NCBI GenBank assembly: GCA_024195585.1
Contig: SWBL01000287.1
Coordinates: 1 to 64,000, forward strand
Source: Aureobasidium sp. EXF-3400
Lineage: Eukaryota; Ascomycota; Dothideomycetes; Dothideales; Saccotheciaceae
DNA: 64,000 nt
Reading direction: 5' to 3'
The notes below the pieces were generated by a model. It was not told the origin of the DNA. It worked only from the letters and a program-made list of their open reading frames with translations, and did not search any database. Of the stretch, positions 51,357-62,516 are shown piece by piece. Numbering within the stretch: position 1 is the stretch's first letter; each line of letters starts with the position of its first letter. The translations under genes and the position numbers were made by a program.

Positions 51357-52029
51357 GCTTTCTCGCGCAGGTCTCTTCCGAAATGATGCCAAGCCACATG
51401 GCCAACATATTTGTCACTTCAACTCGACCGGAGTCTCACTCCCTCACTTATTCATGTAGTTTCCTTTCTTGACTTTGCACACACGCGGAGCATTAATCGT
51501 GCAGATAACGGTTGTCTCGGCATGCACCCAAACCTTCTATTGAATCACAGTTGCATTTCCTGATTCTGATCAAGCGATCATTCAATATGCATACCGTTCC
51601 AAGCTTGCGCGTCCATTCTCAAGCATGAACCCCTTAGAACGTCTGTCGCTACGTACGAGATACGATGAGATTGGCTTCTGTTAATGTTATTGACGGTGGC
51701 CGTCTGATAAACTCAATTCCCAGCCGTTCGAAATCACGATCTGAGAAGTTTGGTATGGTTCTAACGGGAGTCTCGGCCACCGTCCAGCGTTTCACCTCGA
51801 TGGTGACGTAGGCCATTATTGTATTGTTGCTGCCATTGCGTATGTGCAAAACATAGAGAAGCCATCAGAGCAACGGTAGTGTATGATGCCTTGCTTCAAG
51901 TAATCATCATCTATTCTATTGCTTTTGAGTAGTTATCGAATCTCTCTTCATGTCGCACAATCCAAACCATTCCTACCACTTTTCAAACAAGACCATTGCT
52001 AGAATATCATTACAACGAAAGCAAGCAAA
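51357..52029. other. Intergenic between the ABCC and DUF7053-like genes
   Basis: 673 bp. No RNA gene or repeat recognised; includes the promoter of the next gene. Confidence 0.4.
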
Positions 52030-52566
52030 ATGTTCGACTCGACGTTCTCACATTCTTCCGCTGAGCCTCTCTCGAGAGTAGCTACCGACCGAATGGCAAT
52101 CCAACTCATGCATGATGTAAACATCATCCTGCACTTAAACCCCGACTGCAAGGACATCAAACTCGTCTCAGACTCATCAGCAAACCCACAAGAATACAAA
52201 GTCGAAGACAGCCTAGCATTCGTGCCCAAGAAGCTCTGGAGCGGAGGTGTTTGGTACACTGCATTCTTCCAGGCTGTGGAAGATGGTTGCGATATCATGA
52301 TTCAAGCACCGGGAGGCTTCACATCTACCAACAAGTGGCGCTTGATCAAGAAGCAAGATGGCTCGCGGATTGTTTCGATCACGAGCGATGCTAAGTGTAG
52401 CAAGACTTTTTCGATTTTCGTCAAGAGGTTTTTGGAGAGTTCGCATGCCCAGATGCAGAGGGCGTTTAATGAACGGGTTGAGGCGGTCGCGAGGCCTGGT
52501 ATGCCCAGGCGCAGGTCATCGCTGCCTGGATCTTTCAGGAGCACTCGACAAATGGTGGCTGCCTAA
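52030..52566 (+). CDS. Small START/SRPBCC-like fungal protein (DUF7053-like)
   Basis: 178 residues. Starts MFDSTFSHSSAEPL and shows MHDVNIILHLNPDCKDIKLV, LWSGGVWYTAFFQAVEDGCDIMIQAPGGFTSTNKWRL and FSIFVKRFLESSHAQMQRAFNERVE. The alternation of beta strands with a long C-terminal helix resembles fungal SRPBCC-type DUF7053 proteins, which I recall only loosely. No signal peptide or membrane helix. Function unknown. Confidence 0.6.
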   Translation: MFDSTFSHSSAEPLSRVATDRMAIQLMHDVNIILHLNPDCKDIKLVSDSSANPQEYKVEDSLAFVPKKLWSGGVWYTAFFQAVEDGCDIMIQAPGGFTSTNKWRLIKKQDGSRIVSITSDAKCSKTFSIFVKRFLESSHAQMQRAFNERVEAVARPGMPRRRSSLPGSFRSTRQMVAA

Positions 52567-53574
52567 GGGCAACGAACATTAAACCAATGCCTGGATCTTG
52601 CGGTCGCCCAAGGGCGTGGTTCGCTCAGCTCTCGTTGTAAGGGCTCGCTTCTTTGCACATAAGGAGCGTTGGTTGATGGTCGAAGGAACACTAGCCGTGG
52701 CTTTTAAACTTCCTTCATGCTTACGGCTACCGGATGCAGGCCAATAAGCCAGGATCTACCTGGGCGCATATATGTATATATCACGACTTTTATGATTGTA
52801 ACAACAATTAAATCCATAGCAAATGACACTTAATTTTATAGCAGATCAAAGACAATCATATAGCACGCTTTTCTCTTCACAAAATTGTTAGCTAATGAAC
52901 ATCACTGCAATCTATATTCGGCCGTAACTCACACGGTACCAGCCGACAAAGTGCGTTATAGGGCTACTTTCTTGGTTATGCATATCTTGCCTGATCCGTC
53001 ATCGATACGAAAGGATTGCGAAGCATCTCCGCAGCACATGGCTTTAATGCCAAACACTATACGACAGGGGGGCAAATGCTTGGATAGAGCGACTTGAACA
53101 TTCTTAGAGGTTAGAGATTAGAAGGCATGGTGAAGCAGTGCTTCTATGGGGAGGCGAAAGCGGAGATGCGAATCGGTACATGGACATGTCAAAAAGCGCA
53201 TAGGCTTTAGACGGCAGGGATTATTAACGGTATCGCCAGGTCGCTCCTTCCACGGTAAGTCGCCCGAGCCCCCGTCACGTAGCTCACCAAGGAGAACTCG
53301 GGATGTGTAGCCGAGGCTTCCAGTTAGGGTGCAGAGGGAGTGCGACTGCCCAAAAGGAACAAGCATGACACGGCGCGCATGCTGATAAATCTAGGCGACG
53401 GCTGCAATCTCGACCGGTCTGTGAAACTGCTCGCTGTCGCTTCAGACACGACCTTTTCCAAGTTTGCATCACCAGCTGGATCCAGGAAACTGCGATACGA
53501 GGCTCTGTTTCTGATGTGCGCGACGTGAGTGTGACGAGTGCAGAAAAGTCTTTGCATTGTCAGCCTCGCCGTCA
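52567..53574. other. 1 kb intergenic, AT-rich core
   Basis: The central part (about 52760-52870) is AT-rich with TATATA runs. No transposon ends, tRNA or credible ORF found. Confidence 0.4.
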
Positions 53575-55338
53575 ATGCAGTCGTCTAATCAGGCGGACAA
53601 TGGCGGGCTCAACTTCGTCTTTGAATCGGGCTCCTCTGGACGCGAAAACAAAAAGTATGTGAGGTCTCATGCTGCAAAGGTTGGCTGGTCGCAGAGAAGT
53701 CGCAAGCAAGCACAAGCTGCGAAGGACGACGTCGCGGCGACAAAAGATGCAACGCCCAGGAAGCGTCGTAAAACCACACACCAAGACACTCATGTCGAAC
53801 AGCTTGCACAACAAGACTCGAATATATGCTCACCTCCTCCAATCCAATCTAGAGTGAACAAACCCGTCCACTCTCGAGCCGAATCTGGATTTGAAGCTTC
53901 TGGAGGCTCTTCGTCGATAGCCACAAGACAACTCTCGCCACAACAACATGCACCCAGTCGAGATAGTCATTTCACTGCACACTCGACCTCACAGGCTCCC
54001 ACTCCTGCCAACCTAGCTCCCATCTATACCTCTGCTCCATCTTCGTCCTCGTCGCCCACTCGCTACTTTCAGCGTCCAAGCCACACCGCTTGCCTACGAG
54101 CCCAAAATGTGGAAACGACCTCTTCGACCCGAGCAGGCACAGGTGCTCCTCCAACCTACTCTTTCCCCCAAGGTGCCTCGCAATGGCACGCGAGATCAGA
54201 GCTTGTACAGCATGACTCTGTAGCACAGCAATCAGTTGTGCCGCTCTTTCGGCCAGCTGCATCGCCTGGGCCAATGCACCCGCCACAGGCCATGTCAGGA
54301 GCCGACATCCTTCGCCCTGTGCCACAAACCAGTAGTCCGTTACCCTCTCCACGACTGCCTCCCGTTGCAAACATGCATACCTCACGACCCTGTTTGGTCG
54401 GCGCCAACTGGAGACAATACGACAACATGTCCGTCGTGAACTCTGGAGTCTCACAACCCTCCACACCAGTCCCAGGTACACCGATCAGACACGATGATAA
54501 CACCGAGGGCTCTGCAAGGACGCCGCAACCATCGCCACCAAGGAAGAGGTGCACGCCTGCCTTCCTCGAAGTGGTCATGAACGAAGAGTGTCCTATGTGG
54601 AAGAGCGCAGACTCTGGCAGCGACTCATTCGGTGTATTTCCTGTAAGATGGCAGCCTTTCTACGGCCGGCTCTTACAGAATTGTGGGTGCAGCAGGGTCG
54701 TGTTTGATCAGAGGAAAGGCTTGGGCTAATCATTGCAAACAGATCGCTCCAATATGCTCGTACAACTCGACGAAATCCTCACAGGCTGGACAGGAGCCCA
54801 GAAGCTAGAGTTCAATCAAATGCCACTACGCCTCGCCGGTTCCGAACCCTGTCTCTTCTACTCGCTCCTCGCCACTGCCGCCATCATGATGCCGCCTGAT
54901 CTCATCTCCCCGACCATACCGCGATGGCTACAAACCCGCACCGCCGAATGTCTCAACCAAGCCTTCTCAGATCCACAACGCGCATACGCCGACGCCACAA
55001 TCTTGACCTTAAACATGGTAGCTCTCTACGAAGCCTGCAACGGACGCGCCAAAACAGCTGCTTCCACTCACCAACCTGTACTCCGCCGTATGGTCAACGA
55101 ACGCGGTGGATTGGTCTGTATCGCCAGCAAAGACAACGAAGACTCGAAGAATCTGGTCAGATTTCTCGCTTGGACGGATAGGGTCATCAATGGTCAAACC
55201 GGCAACCCCTTGATGTTCGGAGACTTCAGGGAGGAGGAGATTGTGACCAGGACTAATTGGGACGGTATATGGGCGAGGATGGAGAGGAGAGTCGAGGAAA
55301 ATAACCCACTGCCTATCGAGGAGTTACCTGAGTGCTGA
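53575..55338 (+). CDS. Transcription-factor-like fungal protein (Fungal_trans_2-like, no Zn cluster)
   Basis: Model: 53575..54682 joined to 54743..55338, 567 residues. ATG at 53575 gives MQSSNQADNGGLNFVFESGS. The N-terminal NFVFESGSSGRENKKYVRSHAAKVGWSQRSRKQ pattern is shared by many fungal regulators that lack the Zn2Cys6 finger. A long Ser/Pro-rich region follows (about 90-330). After the intron (GTGGGT donor, ACAG acceptor) the join gives FPVRWQPFYGRLLQNYRSNMLVQLDEI, then a helical domain (LFYSLLATAAIMM, CLNQAFSDPQRAYADATILTLNMVALYEA) like the Fungal_trans_2 effector domain. Probably a nuclear regulator; targets unknown. Confidence 0.65.
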
Positions 55339-56325
55339 GTGCTTTCGACGCCTCTCCTCAGCGATTACCTTTTCGCTACTACTAATGCACTGTCGCTTAC
55401 TAATGCTACGATTTGGGAAAACTATTCTGGAGTTTTCATGGGTGGGGTTGCTTTGTGCTTTGATTTGTACAGTCGCTCTTTTTGTGTTTCATGCTTTTTT
55501 CGCAACCGTACATAGCAAGATGATACCCGATACCATAAATGCAACTCTTTTATCTTTTTTGACTTTCCAGACCCACTTGTCCTTCAGCACCTCAACACTC
55601 AATGTTCTTTTTATCCTAGAACACTCAACATTAAGACTCAGACACATGTTCGCATCAAGAAATATGGAAACAAGAGCTCATGAGGCCTCAAGTTGGTGAT
55701 ACGCCGGGACACAACAATCAGACAAGTGCGAGCCAGATGCCATTCTGCCGACATGTCCAAGTTCGCTGCTCAAGACTCCAGGATTTTTCCTATTGAGACG
55801 AAATAGGCTTTTGTTTCATAAAACGAACACATATCTTACGACTGTCAAAATGTTTTCCAGGCGACCCTTGGGGTCTTGGAGCTCTACGATACGGATCCTT
55901 GGATTTTCTTTCGATAGCTCTTTGATTAGAGAGCTGTCGATTGATGCTGCTGCTCCCAGTTAATTGCGATTTGATCGAACAAGACTCTCGAAGCGAACGT
56001 TTGTAATCAGGAAGATTGAGTCTCGATGTCCCTGAGTTTGTATTCTCGATCTACCAGCCGAAATCATATCATGATGAGGCCTATCGTACGCAAGGCTACA
56101 TCAGATCGCCGTAAGGCGGAAGCTCTGTGGTGGTCACTGGGATGGACAAAGTGGACGTTCAAGAGCGATCGAGCACATACTCCATGGATACAGTTCACAC
56201 TCTCCGGAACGCTATATGGGTTAAGCATACAGATCACATACGACTTGTGGTAAAATATAGAGGACTGGTATCTAGTGACCCCTATCCAACCAATACCTTC
56301 TCTATACTCGATGTGTTTTCAACTT
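55339..56325. other. 987 bp intergenic, no gene recognised
   Basis: Between convergent genes. Only short open frames without family features; no cloverleaf or repeats noted. Confidence 0.4.
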
Positions 56326-58866
56326 CTACAAGCCCAAAACACTTTGCACACCAATACTTCTAGCATCCTCCCTCATAAGAATATACGGCTTCAAGTCCGC
56401 CTTCTCGATGTTTCCACCAGCATTGCCAGCATTATCTCCACTATCCAATCCCTTGATTCTGTCCCTCAATGCCTCGGGCCCAATGACGAACAAATTTGCA
56501 ATCTCGGTCAGTGTGTCCAAACTCTCGATAAAAGGCCTAGGTAGAGTCTTCCAAGATTTGAGCAATTCAATGTACTTGGCCATGTCTTTAGAGACGATCA
56601 ACCCACCGGTGAGGGTTACCGGGTAAGAGCGGAAGTGGGCAAGGAGGAGAGCGCGAACGCCCAATGCCAATTCCAAGAAGATGTTCTCGAGCACTTTGCC
56701 GCTGAGGGCTGTTTCCGCTCGACTGTGTACTTTTGTGAGGAAGTTGAAGAGTTGCAGACACGTGGGTGTCTGGAGTTGGTCGAGTTGCAATAGTGCGTCA
56801 TCGCGAGGGCGGAAGTCTGTCTTCTTCTGCTGGGATAGGATACGTGAAGAGTAGGCTAGAGTTGTGTCGATCGTTTTCTGAAGGATGATATCGATCTTTG
56901 ACTCGCAGCGGTCGATGAAGGAGTTTGTTGTTTTGTCGAGGTCACGACGAATGGTGAGGTTACTGGCTGCAAGCGGGAGGAGCAAGGTTTGGATTGTGGC
57001 GAGCAGCAGGTGAAGGATGCTGACCGCAACACGGAGATCGACAAGATGACCAAAGTCTGGTTCGGTTTTTGTGCTGCTCTCGGCTGCTGTGGCTGATTCG
57101 GTAACAGCGTCCAGCGCTGTTTCCAGATATATCTCGCCCATGTTTGCGATGAGCAGGCTTAGCAGTTCGCGCACGTCTTTTGGTGTTTCATGACCATTGG
57201 CCAATTCAAGGCCGCGGCCTACACTTTCGGCCAACCACTTGAGCATACGTTTGATGAATGGCAGGCTCAGTGCGCCATCTTCCTCTGATACATCGACGTC
57301 GTTTCTGTTTTGTGTATGAGTTGTGTTAGGACTGAGTCCTGCAATTCGTAGAAGAGTAGACTTTTGAGAAGCTGGAATGTCAGAGTTTTCGAGTCTCTCG
57401 AGATATGTGTCGCGTGTCGAGGAGATAAGTTCTCTACTACGCGCGGATAGGGAGCCAAGATATGATGTTGGCATCTTTCGTCGGCGCGTGTGATAGGTTG
57501 TAAATTTGAACAGAAGGGACGAGTAAAGCTCTTCCAAGCTTCTCTTCTCACGCTCGATGTATGACGAGCCAGAGAAGTACGGCACGAACAAATCTTCAAG
57601 TTGTTGGTCAAGTACAGCAGCAGTCTGTGCAGAAGCAGGCTCTGGATGCTCAGTCAAGCCATGTGCCTTCAAGTCTTCTACCAAGGCAGAGATGTAGCTC
57701 CTGCTGGCTTGTAGTGAACGCAGGAAAGCTAATGAGGAGATCGAGTCTGCCTTATCAAGCACCATTTCGAGTTTCTGTTGAATGGATTGTTGGAAGATTC
57801 TCTGTAAGAATCGCACCAAGACTTCTTCATGGAAGGGAAATGCTTTCTTGATGATGAAGCTCTCCTCTTGCACGACGAGTTTCACCTCATCCACCAAGCT
57901 CTGCAAACTAGGCTCGACGCCTGGTGGTTCTGTGTCTGGATCGGCAAGACGTTCCCACGTTTCTGGATCAGCGGCCAAGTCTTCGGTAATGAGCTGACTG
58001 CGATCAATAAAGAATTGATGCTGATTGACGAAGAGGCCCATGACACTAGCACCATCGCCAAAGTCTTTCAAAGCAACAGCGCATTCTCTCATACCGTCAA
58101 AGTTTTGACGTCTGTAGAAGTCATCAAATTGTTTCAAAAGGTCCTTTTCTAGCGATTCGAGGAACTTCTCAATCAGCTCAGTGGGCGTGTCGTGGCCGTT
58201 TGTACCATCACCATTGGAAAGCGAATTTGACGAATCCAGACGTTGGCTGATTTTGAGCAATTGACGAGCAATATGGGCACAGCGCAACTTTCCCTCGCTG
58301 CCTTGGAGTCTCCTGACATCATCGAGACTTGATAAATCACGACGCTCGCTCACATCAATCCAGCACTGCAATATGAACTTTGCGTCCTGGGCGCGCTGAC
58401 TTTGGCGATCGAGTTCATCAAGTCTTTCTCCTATCCTCACAGCAGCATTTCCTCCCTGATCACCATTGTCCAGGCTTCTTTCTAGGCGATGGAAAGAGTC
58501 AACAGCACGTTCGAGTTCCCGTTCTCTAGCCTGGACGTTCGTGTTGTGCACAGCTTCTGCTTTCCTTACACCAGTGGATAGTTCATTCTCTTGCAGTTCA
58601 AGGTCCTCACTCAACAGCTTGAGTCTATTCAGGGCGAGTTCGAATGTGCGGATCAAGGGCTTGGGGTCGAATGCGACAGCGTTTGGTCCAGCACGTCGGC
58701 TCGGAGGGATGGCAGCATCGGAGAGAGCTTCGATAAAGTCCTTGACTATGAAATCCTGGCTAGAGAAGGTGTCGAGAGTAAACTGGGGTTGTCGCGAGGC
58801 ACCAAAACGGGAAGGGGCCGCCGAGACGCCCGAGAAGATGGACGCGTTGTCGGCAGCGGAAGGCAT
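56326..58866 (-). CDS. SEC10: Exocyst complex component Sec10
   Basis: 846 residues, intronless, from the ATG at 58866 (MPSAADNASIFSG). The N-terminus has FSSQDFIVKDFIEALSD, DPKPLIRTFELALNRLKLLSEDLELQENELS and a coiled coil through ERELERAVDSFHRLE. Then AQDAKFILQCWIDVSERRDLSSLDDVRRLQ and CAHIARQLLKISQRLD are characteristic of fungal Sec10. The C-terminal part carries the helical rods, with SYPVTLTGGLIVSKDMAKYIELLKSW near the end, the Sec10 C-terminal signature. Sec10 is one of eight exocyst subunits tethering secretory vesicles to the plasma membrane at growth sites such as hyphal tips. Head-to-head with NUS1, 236 bp between starts. Confidence 0.88.
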   Translation of the reverse strand: MPSAADNASIFSGVSAAPSRFGASRQPQFTLDTFSSQDFIVKDFIEALSDAAIPPSRRAGPNAVAFDPKPLIRTFELALNRLKLLSEDLELQENELSTGVRKAEAVHNTNVQARERELERAVDSFHRLERSLDNGDQGGNAAVRIGERLDELDRQSQRAQDAKFILQCWIDVSERRDLSSLDDVRRLQGSEGKLRCAHIARQLLKISQRLDSSNSLSNGDGTNGHDTPTELIEKFLESLEKDLLKQFDDFYRRQNFDGMRECAVALKDFGDGASVMGLFVNQHQFFIDRSQLITEDLAADPETWERLADPDTEPPGVEPSLQSLVDEVKLVVQEESFIIKKAFPFHEEVLVRFLQRIFQQSIQQKLEMVLDKADSISSLAFLRSLQASRSYISALVEDLKAHGLTEHPEPASAQTAAVLDQQLEDLFVPYFSGSSYIEREKRSLEELYSSLLFKFTTYHTRRRKMPTSYLGSLSARSRELISSTRDTYLERLENSDIPASQKSTLLRIAGLSPNTTHTQNRNDVDVSEEDGALSLPFIKRMLKWLAESVGRGLELANGHETPKDVRELLSLLIANMGEIYLETALDAVTESATAAESSTKTEPDFGHLVDLRVAVSILHLLLATIQTLLLPLAASNLTIRRDLDKTTNSFIDRCESKIDIILQKTIDTTLAYSSRILSQQKKTDFRPRDDALLQLDQLQTPTCLQLFNFLTKVHSRAETALSGKVLENIFLELALGVRALLLAHFRSYPVTLTGGLIVSKDMAKYIELLKSWKTLPRPFIESLDTLTEIANLFVIGPEALRDRIKGLDSGDNAGNAGGNIEKADLKPYILMREDARSIGVQSVLGL

Positions 58867-59102
58867 TGCGATCGTCTTGCTCGCGCTACCGGTCTGTCGA
58901 CGAGGACATGACAATGCAGGACTGATTGAATTATGTCAAGTCGACAATGACATGACAGCGGGGCAGGGAGCAAGGCGGTGGAGACGCGTGGGCTGGGCGA
59001 AGCAACACGCAGAGCGGAGAGTGGAGAGGGGCTGACGTCGCTCCTGCCTGGTTGGAATTATTCTGGTCAATCGCACCTTCCTAGGAGAGAGTCAATCACA
59101 CA
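58867..59102. promoter_or_regulatory. Bidirectional promoter, Sec10/NUS1
   Basis: 236 bp shared 5' region of two secretory-pathway genes. No specific regulatory motif identified. Confidence 0.45.
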
Positions 59103-60213
59103 ATGGCCGGACCACGCGAACAGGAGGCCCTTCGTAGCAACATCGGCTCTGACGGACGGCCACTCTCTGCACAAGAACGCGAGCGACTATTGCAACCATA
59201 CCTTCCCAATGATTCACCTCGCAAGCACCAGCGGACCCAGCCGCTGCGCCAGCTGATCAAGGCTGCCCTGCACCTCTTACTGTACAACCTCATTCATTTC
59301 GCCTTCTCCGTCTACCACCGCTTTCGCGTCGCATACCACAATCTGATCGACCGCATCTTTGCCGTCCTGTACTACCACCACCGTACCCCAGAGTACATTC
59401 AGAAGGATGTCCACCGACTGAAGAAGGTTCCCAAACACTTGTCAATCATCCTCGAGCTTGATGACAACACGCGCGACAACTCGAGCCTAGAAGCTCTGAT
59501 CCACAATGTCTGTGAGGTCGCTGCTTGGTCCGCCTGCGCTGGCGTGCCCCTGCTGAGCATTTACGAACCATCCGGTAACACGGTCCGCCCTTCCTGGCCA
59601 CGTCTTCTGTCTAACCTCTTCCAGGTCTCCTCAAGCAGTCCCTGCCACTCGTACACCGCCGTATCTCGCGTACCTTGGCCGCTTACTTCGGTCATGACAA
59701 CCCAAATAAGCCAACCCTTTCGCTCGGCGCTCCTCACATGCAATCCTTTTCGCCGCCTGCCTCGCCCAAATCATCCCTACACGCCAGCTCTGCCAAATCG
59801 CCTCCCCATCTCTCTATCCTGCTTTTGTCGGCCTCGGACGGCCGTGGTACCCTCGTCGATTTGACAAAGACGTTGGCTGAGATGAGTCAGAAGGGAAAAC
59901 TTGCTCCCAAGGATATTTCTATGGACCTGGTCGATGCCGAGCTCACCGAGAGCGTCATGGGAGAGCCTGATCTATTAATGTTGTTCGCTGATAGTGTCCA
60001 CCTGAAGGGCTACCCTCCGTGGCAATTGCGACTCACCGAGATCTTGTAAGTCACACCCTCTCATGAAATGAGGCTCCCATTGCTCCACAAGCCACCCAAT
60101 GCTGACATACTCTGATCACCAGCCACGTCCCTGACAACAATGGCGTTGGATACCAAGTATTCTTGCGCGGTTTGTACAAATATGCCCAGGCTCAGATGAG
60201 GTTTGGAAGTTAG
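59103..60213 (+). CDS. NUS1: Dehydrodolichyl diphosphate synthase complex subunit NUS1 (Nogo-B receptor type)
   Basis: Model: 59103..59574, 59625..60045, 60123..60213; 327 residues. One membrane segment (LIKAALHLLLYNLIHFAFSVY, about 52-72) anchors it in the ER. The cis-prenyltransferase-like domain includes VPKHLSIILELDDN, VCEVAAWSACAGVPLLSIYEPSG, then after splicing LLKQSLPLVHRRI, and later LSILLLSASDGRGTLVDLTKTLAE. The classic catalytic aspartate-region motif of Rer2 is absent, as expected for the non-catalytic partner. The final exon ends AQAQMRFGS, keeping the C-terminal RxG motif needed for activity of the Nus1/Rer2 heterodimer. Together they make dolichol precursors for N-glycosylation and GPI anchors. 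Confidence 0.9.
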
Positions 60214-60709
60214 ACATTAACCCGAAATATCAACCAACGTCACCTGCCTGTCTACGGCCAAGGTTTGTTGCCATTCTTGCTGTACAGAAAACGTCACCTC
60301 CAGTGCGCCGAGGTTGCAATAGACGTCGTGGCACTAGTAACATGGCCTGGAGGCGTCAGAAGACCATGTGTCATCGAACTCGACTCTTATTCTGACATTC
60401 TTCTATCCACTGAATCTCTTGTAAGTCTTAGGCCCAAAGTCGCACCGAATGACCGTCATTCAACAATACTCGCAAGTTATGTGATTAGTTTGAATATTCA
60501 TGGTATAGTTTTCTACGTTCAATTCATTGGCAACTGCCTGGTTTTATTCTTGATTTTGTGATTCTCAAGTCAGTCGTTCCTGCCTATTTGAAATGAACGA
60601 CCATCTCCTAAATTTACCATGTCTCGTCTCCATCATTTCTTCCCTCAAACTCACCGATCACCTCACATCTAATAACTTGAGTGCAATCTACACGAACAGA
60701 TTCATCCCA
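60214..60709. other. Intergenic / leader of the F-box-like gene
   Basis: 496 bp. An ATG at 60593 opens the frame of the next gene and would add 39 residues; I prefer the later ATG because the extra residues are not family-like. Nothing else seen. Confidence 0.4.
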
Positions 60710-61369
60710 ATGGCACATTCAACCCCAATCACCACCACCACCATGCAGCACTCACATTCAGAGCCAGTGTTCAACCTTCTTGATCTGCCTATTGAGCTGC
60801 TTGACCTGGTTGTTCTCTACTGCGTCAATACCGAACCTATGACTGTCTGCCTGGCGTCGACTGCCGGGCCCTTGACGCGCACTCTGTTCTCCTTCATTCC
60901 GCGTCGAATGCGCTACACAGTTTCAAACTACCCGCGCAATCTGCTTCTGGTCAATCGCCTGGTCTATCACCTTGCTTTCAAGAACATCTGGACTCACAAG
61001 TCTCTCATCATCTCTCTTACTCCATCAGACACACTCTGCTTCCTCTTACATGGTCTGAGCCAACAACAGAAAGACGCCTTGTGCAAAATCCAACTCCCCA
61101 GATTCTTACTCAGCTGGTCCTTTCCCGTCAACTCTGACATCTGGTTGGTTGCCGACAAGGAGAAGGGCGAGAGTTGGTATGAAGGTGCCAAGGACCCGGA
61201 GAAAGAGCTCAAAGGCTTGAGATTTCAGGCATTGGTGGGCATGATTGGTAAGCGCTCCGCTTGCGTTTGTCAGTCGTGGAAGCTCATGGGGCTCATTCAA
61301 TCATGAACAGCTCAAGTGCCTATATCCTCTGCGCAGCTCGTCTTCTTGGAGCAGTTCAACATTGGTTGA
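60710..61369 (+). CDS. F-box-like hypothetical protein
   Basis: Model: 60710..61247 joined to 61311..61369, 198 residues (GTAAGC donor, ACAG acceptor; join LVGMIAQVPISSAQLV). The N-terminus has FNLLDLPIELLDLVVLYCVN, which fits the first helix of an F-box (LPxELLxxI). A following segment (NLLLVNRLVYHLAFKNIWTHKSLII) is like the leucine-rich stretch seen after fungal F-boxes. If so it would bridge Skp1/Cul1 to a target; no substrate domain is recognisable. The alternative start at 60593 gives 237 residues. Confidence 0.55.
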
Positions 61370-62090
61370 TGGCTCTGTAAGATGCTGTGTTGCATCGAAG
61401 CCTGAGAGCACCACCTGAGATGCATCTCTCTTCGGCTTCTTGATTACCTCGATGGCATGCCGGATCACACATACTTCTTGTAAGCTGTATCAGCCCGCTG
61501 TTTGTTCATATATACTTACTGATCCTCGTGCTAGATTCTCGAGGCTTTCCTATCTTTTCCTTTTAGTGTTCCTGCTTGGTCGGACAACGCAGTTTGGCGT
61601 TGGGCATCTCTTACTCATCTTGTTGGGCATGGCATCTTGTATTCCTAGCACTTTCAGAAGTTATTTATCAAGCATGTTTTATACAACTTGCGGGAAGCTC
61701 TAATTCTGAACATCAATTTTTTTCCACTACCACTAAGCATACTTCTACAACATTTCCTGTCTCCTCATGGGCGAAAGTATGTAGCGCATGTACGTCGATG
61801 TAAAAATGCATAGTAGCTTTGGAGTGTAGAATAGTAACCATCGAGAAGCGGCAAACTCTCCAATTCCTCTGGATATATTCCTGACTCGGGAACTATCATG
61901 CCTTCTTATGATCGGAACATTGTTCCAAATCTCCTCGCGAGGACGCTAGAGACTACAAATCTTTGCGGGTGGTGGGTGGTGGTGGTGCTGGCGCTTGCGC
62001 CAGCACAACCCATAACCAGCATGGACAGACTTGGACGACTCCGCCTCATATACCCTACCGTTTGCCACACCGTCATCTATCCACTTAAAT
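61370..62090. other. Intergenic with a G-rich tract and a perfect hairpin
   Basis: 721 bp. A G-rich stretch at 61966-61985 runs directly into the inverted repeat at 61985-62006. Open frames here are weak. Confidence 0.4.
61985..62006. repeat. Perfect inverted repeat, 10 bp arms
   Basis: GTGCTGGCGC, TT, GCGCCAGCAC: two perfectly complementary 10-base arms with a 2-base centre. As RNA the loop is too small for a stable hairpin tip, but the DNA palindrome is clear. Function unknown. Confidence 0.8.
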
Positions 62091-62160
62091 ACCGGTTTGG
62101 CGCAGTGGTAATGCGTCCACTTGTAATGCGAAGATCGCTTGGTCGATGTGGGAATGCTGT
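62091..62160 (+). pseudogene. Decayed tRNA-Thr(UGU)-like sequence
   Basis: The 5' half is tRNA-like: ACCGGTT acceptor-like start, A box TGGCGCAGTGG at 62098-62108, D-arm end AATGCGTC, and an anticodon loop CTTGTAA at 62120-62126 with TGT (Thr) at 62122-62124. The 3' half has lost a clean T arm (GCTTGGTCGATGTGGG) and no AACCGGT closes the acceptor stem; the anticodon stem has two mismatches. It reads as a tRNA pseudogene or tRNA-derived fragment. Confidence 0.45.
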
Positions 62161-62516
62161 ATATAATTGACCTGATGTGAAAATGGGTTGTCACTGGTTG
62201 TCACTCAACCTCAAGCTTTTTCACCAAACCATGTTTAGGTCAACAGATATATGTCTATAGTCTGGAACCCCCTCCTCACTCTCACATCCATATGTATACC
62301 GTAATGGAGCCATCAAAATGCACAAATCTTTCGAGATGGTAGACCACTCCACAGAGGGCCGGTCATGTCACGACTCTCAGTGGATACTTCTTTTTCGCTA
62401 AAGGTATTGTGCATTTCTATAGTTACAGTAGTCACATATATATGCACACAGGGAGAAGAGAAGAGGATTGATGATTGGAATTCGAGCCATTCACAGGCCT
62501 ATTGAGCGATATCTAA
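62161..62516. other. Intergenic, nothing recognised
   Basis: 356 bp between the tRNA relic and the unresolved minus-strand gene. I see no feature. Confidence 0.4.

Noticed and set aside
60593..60709. Earlier ATG for the F-box-like gene
   Set aside because: Possible, but the extra 39 residues are not conserved-looking; the later ATG places the F-box near the N-terminus.
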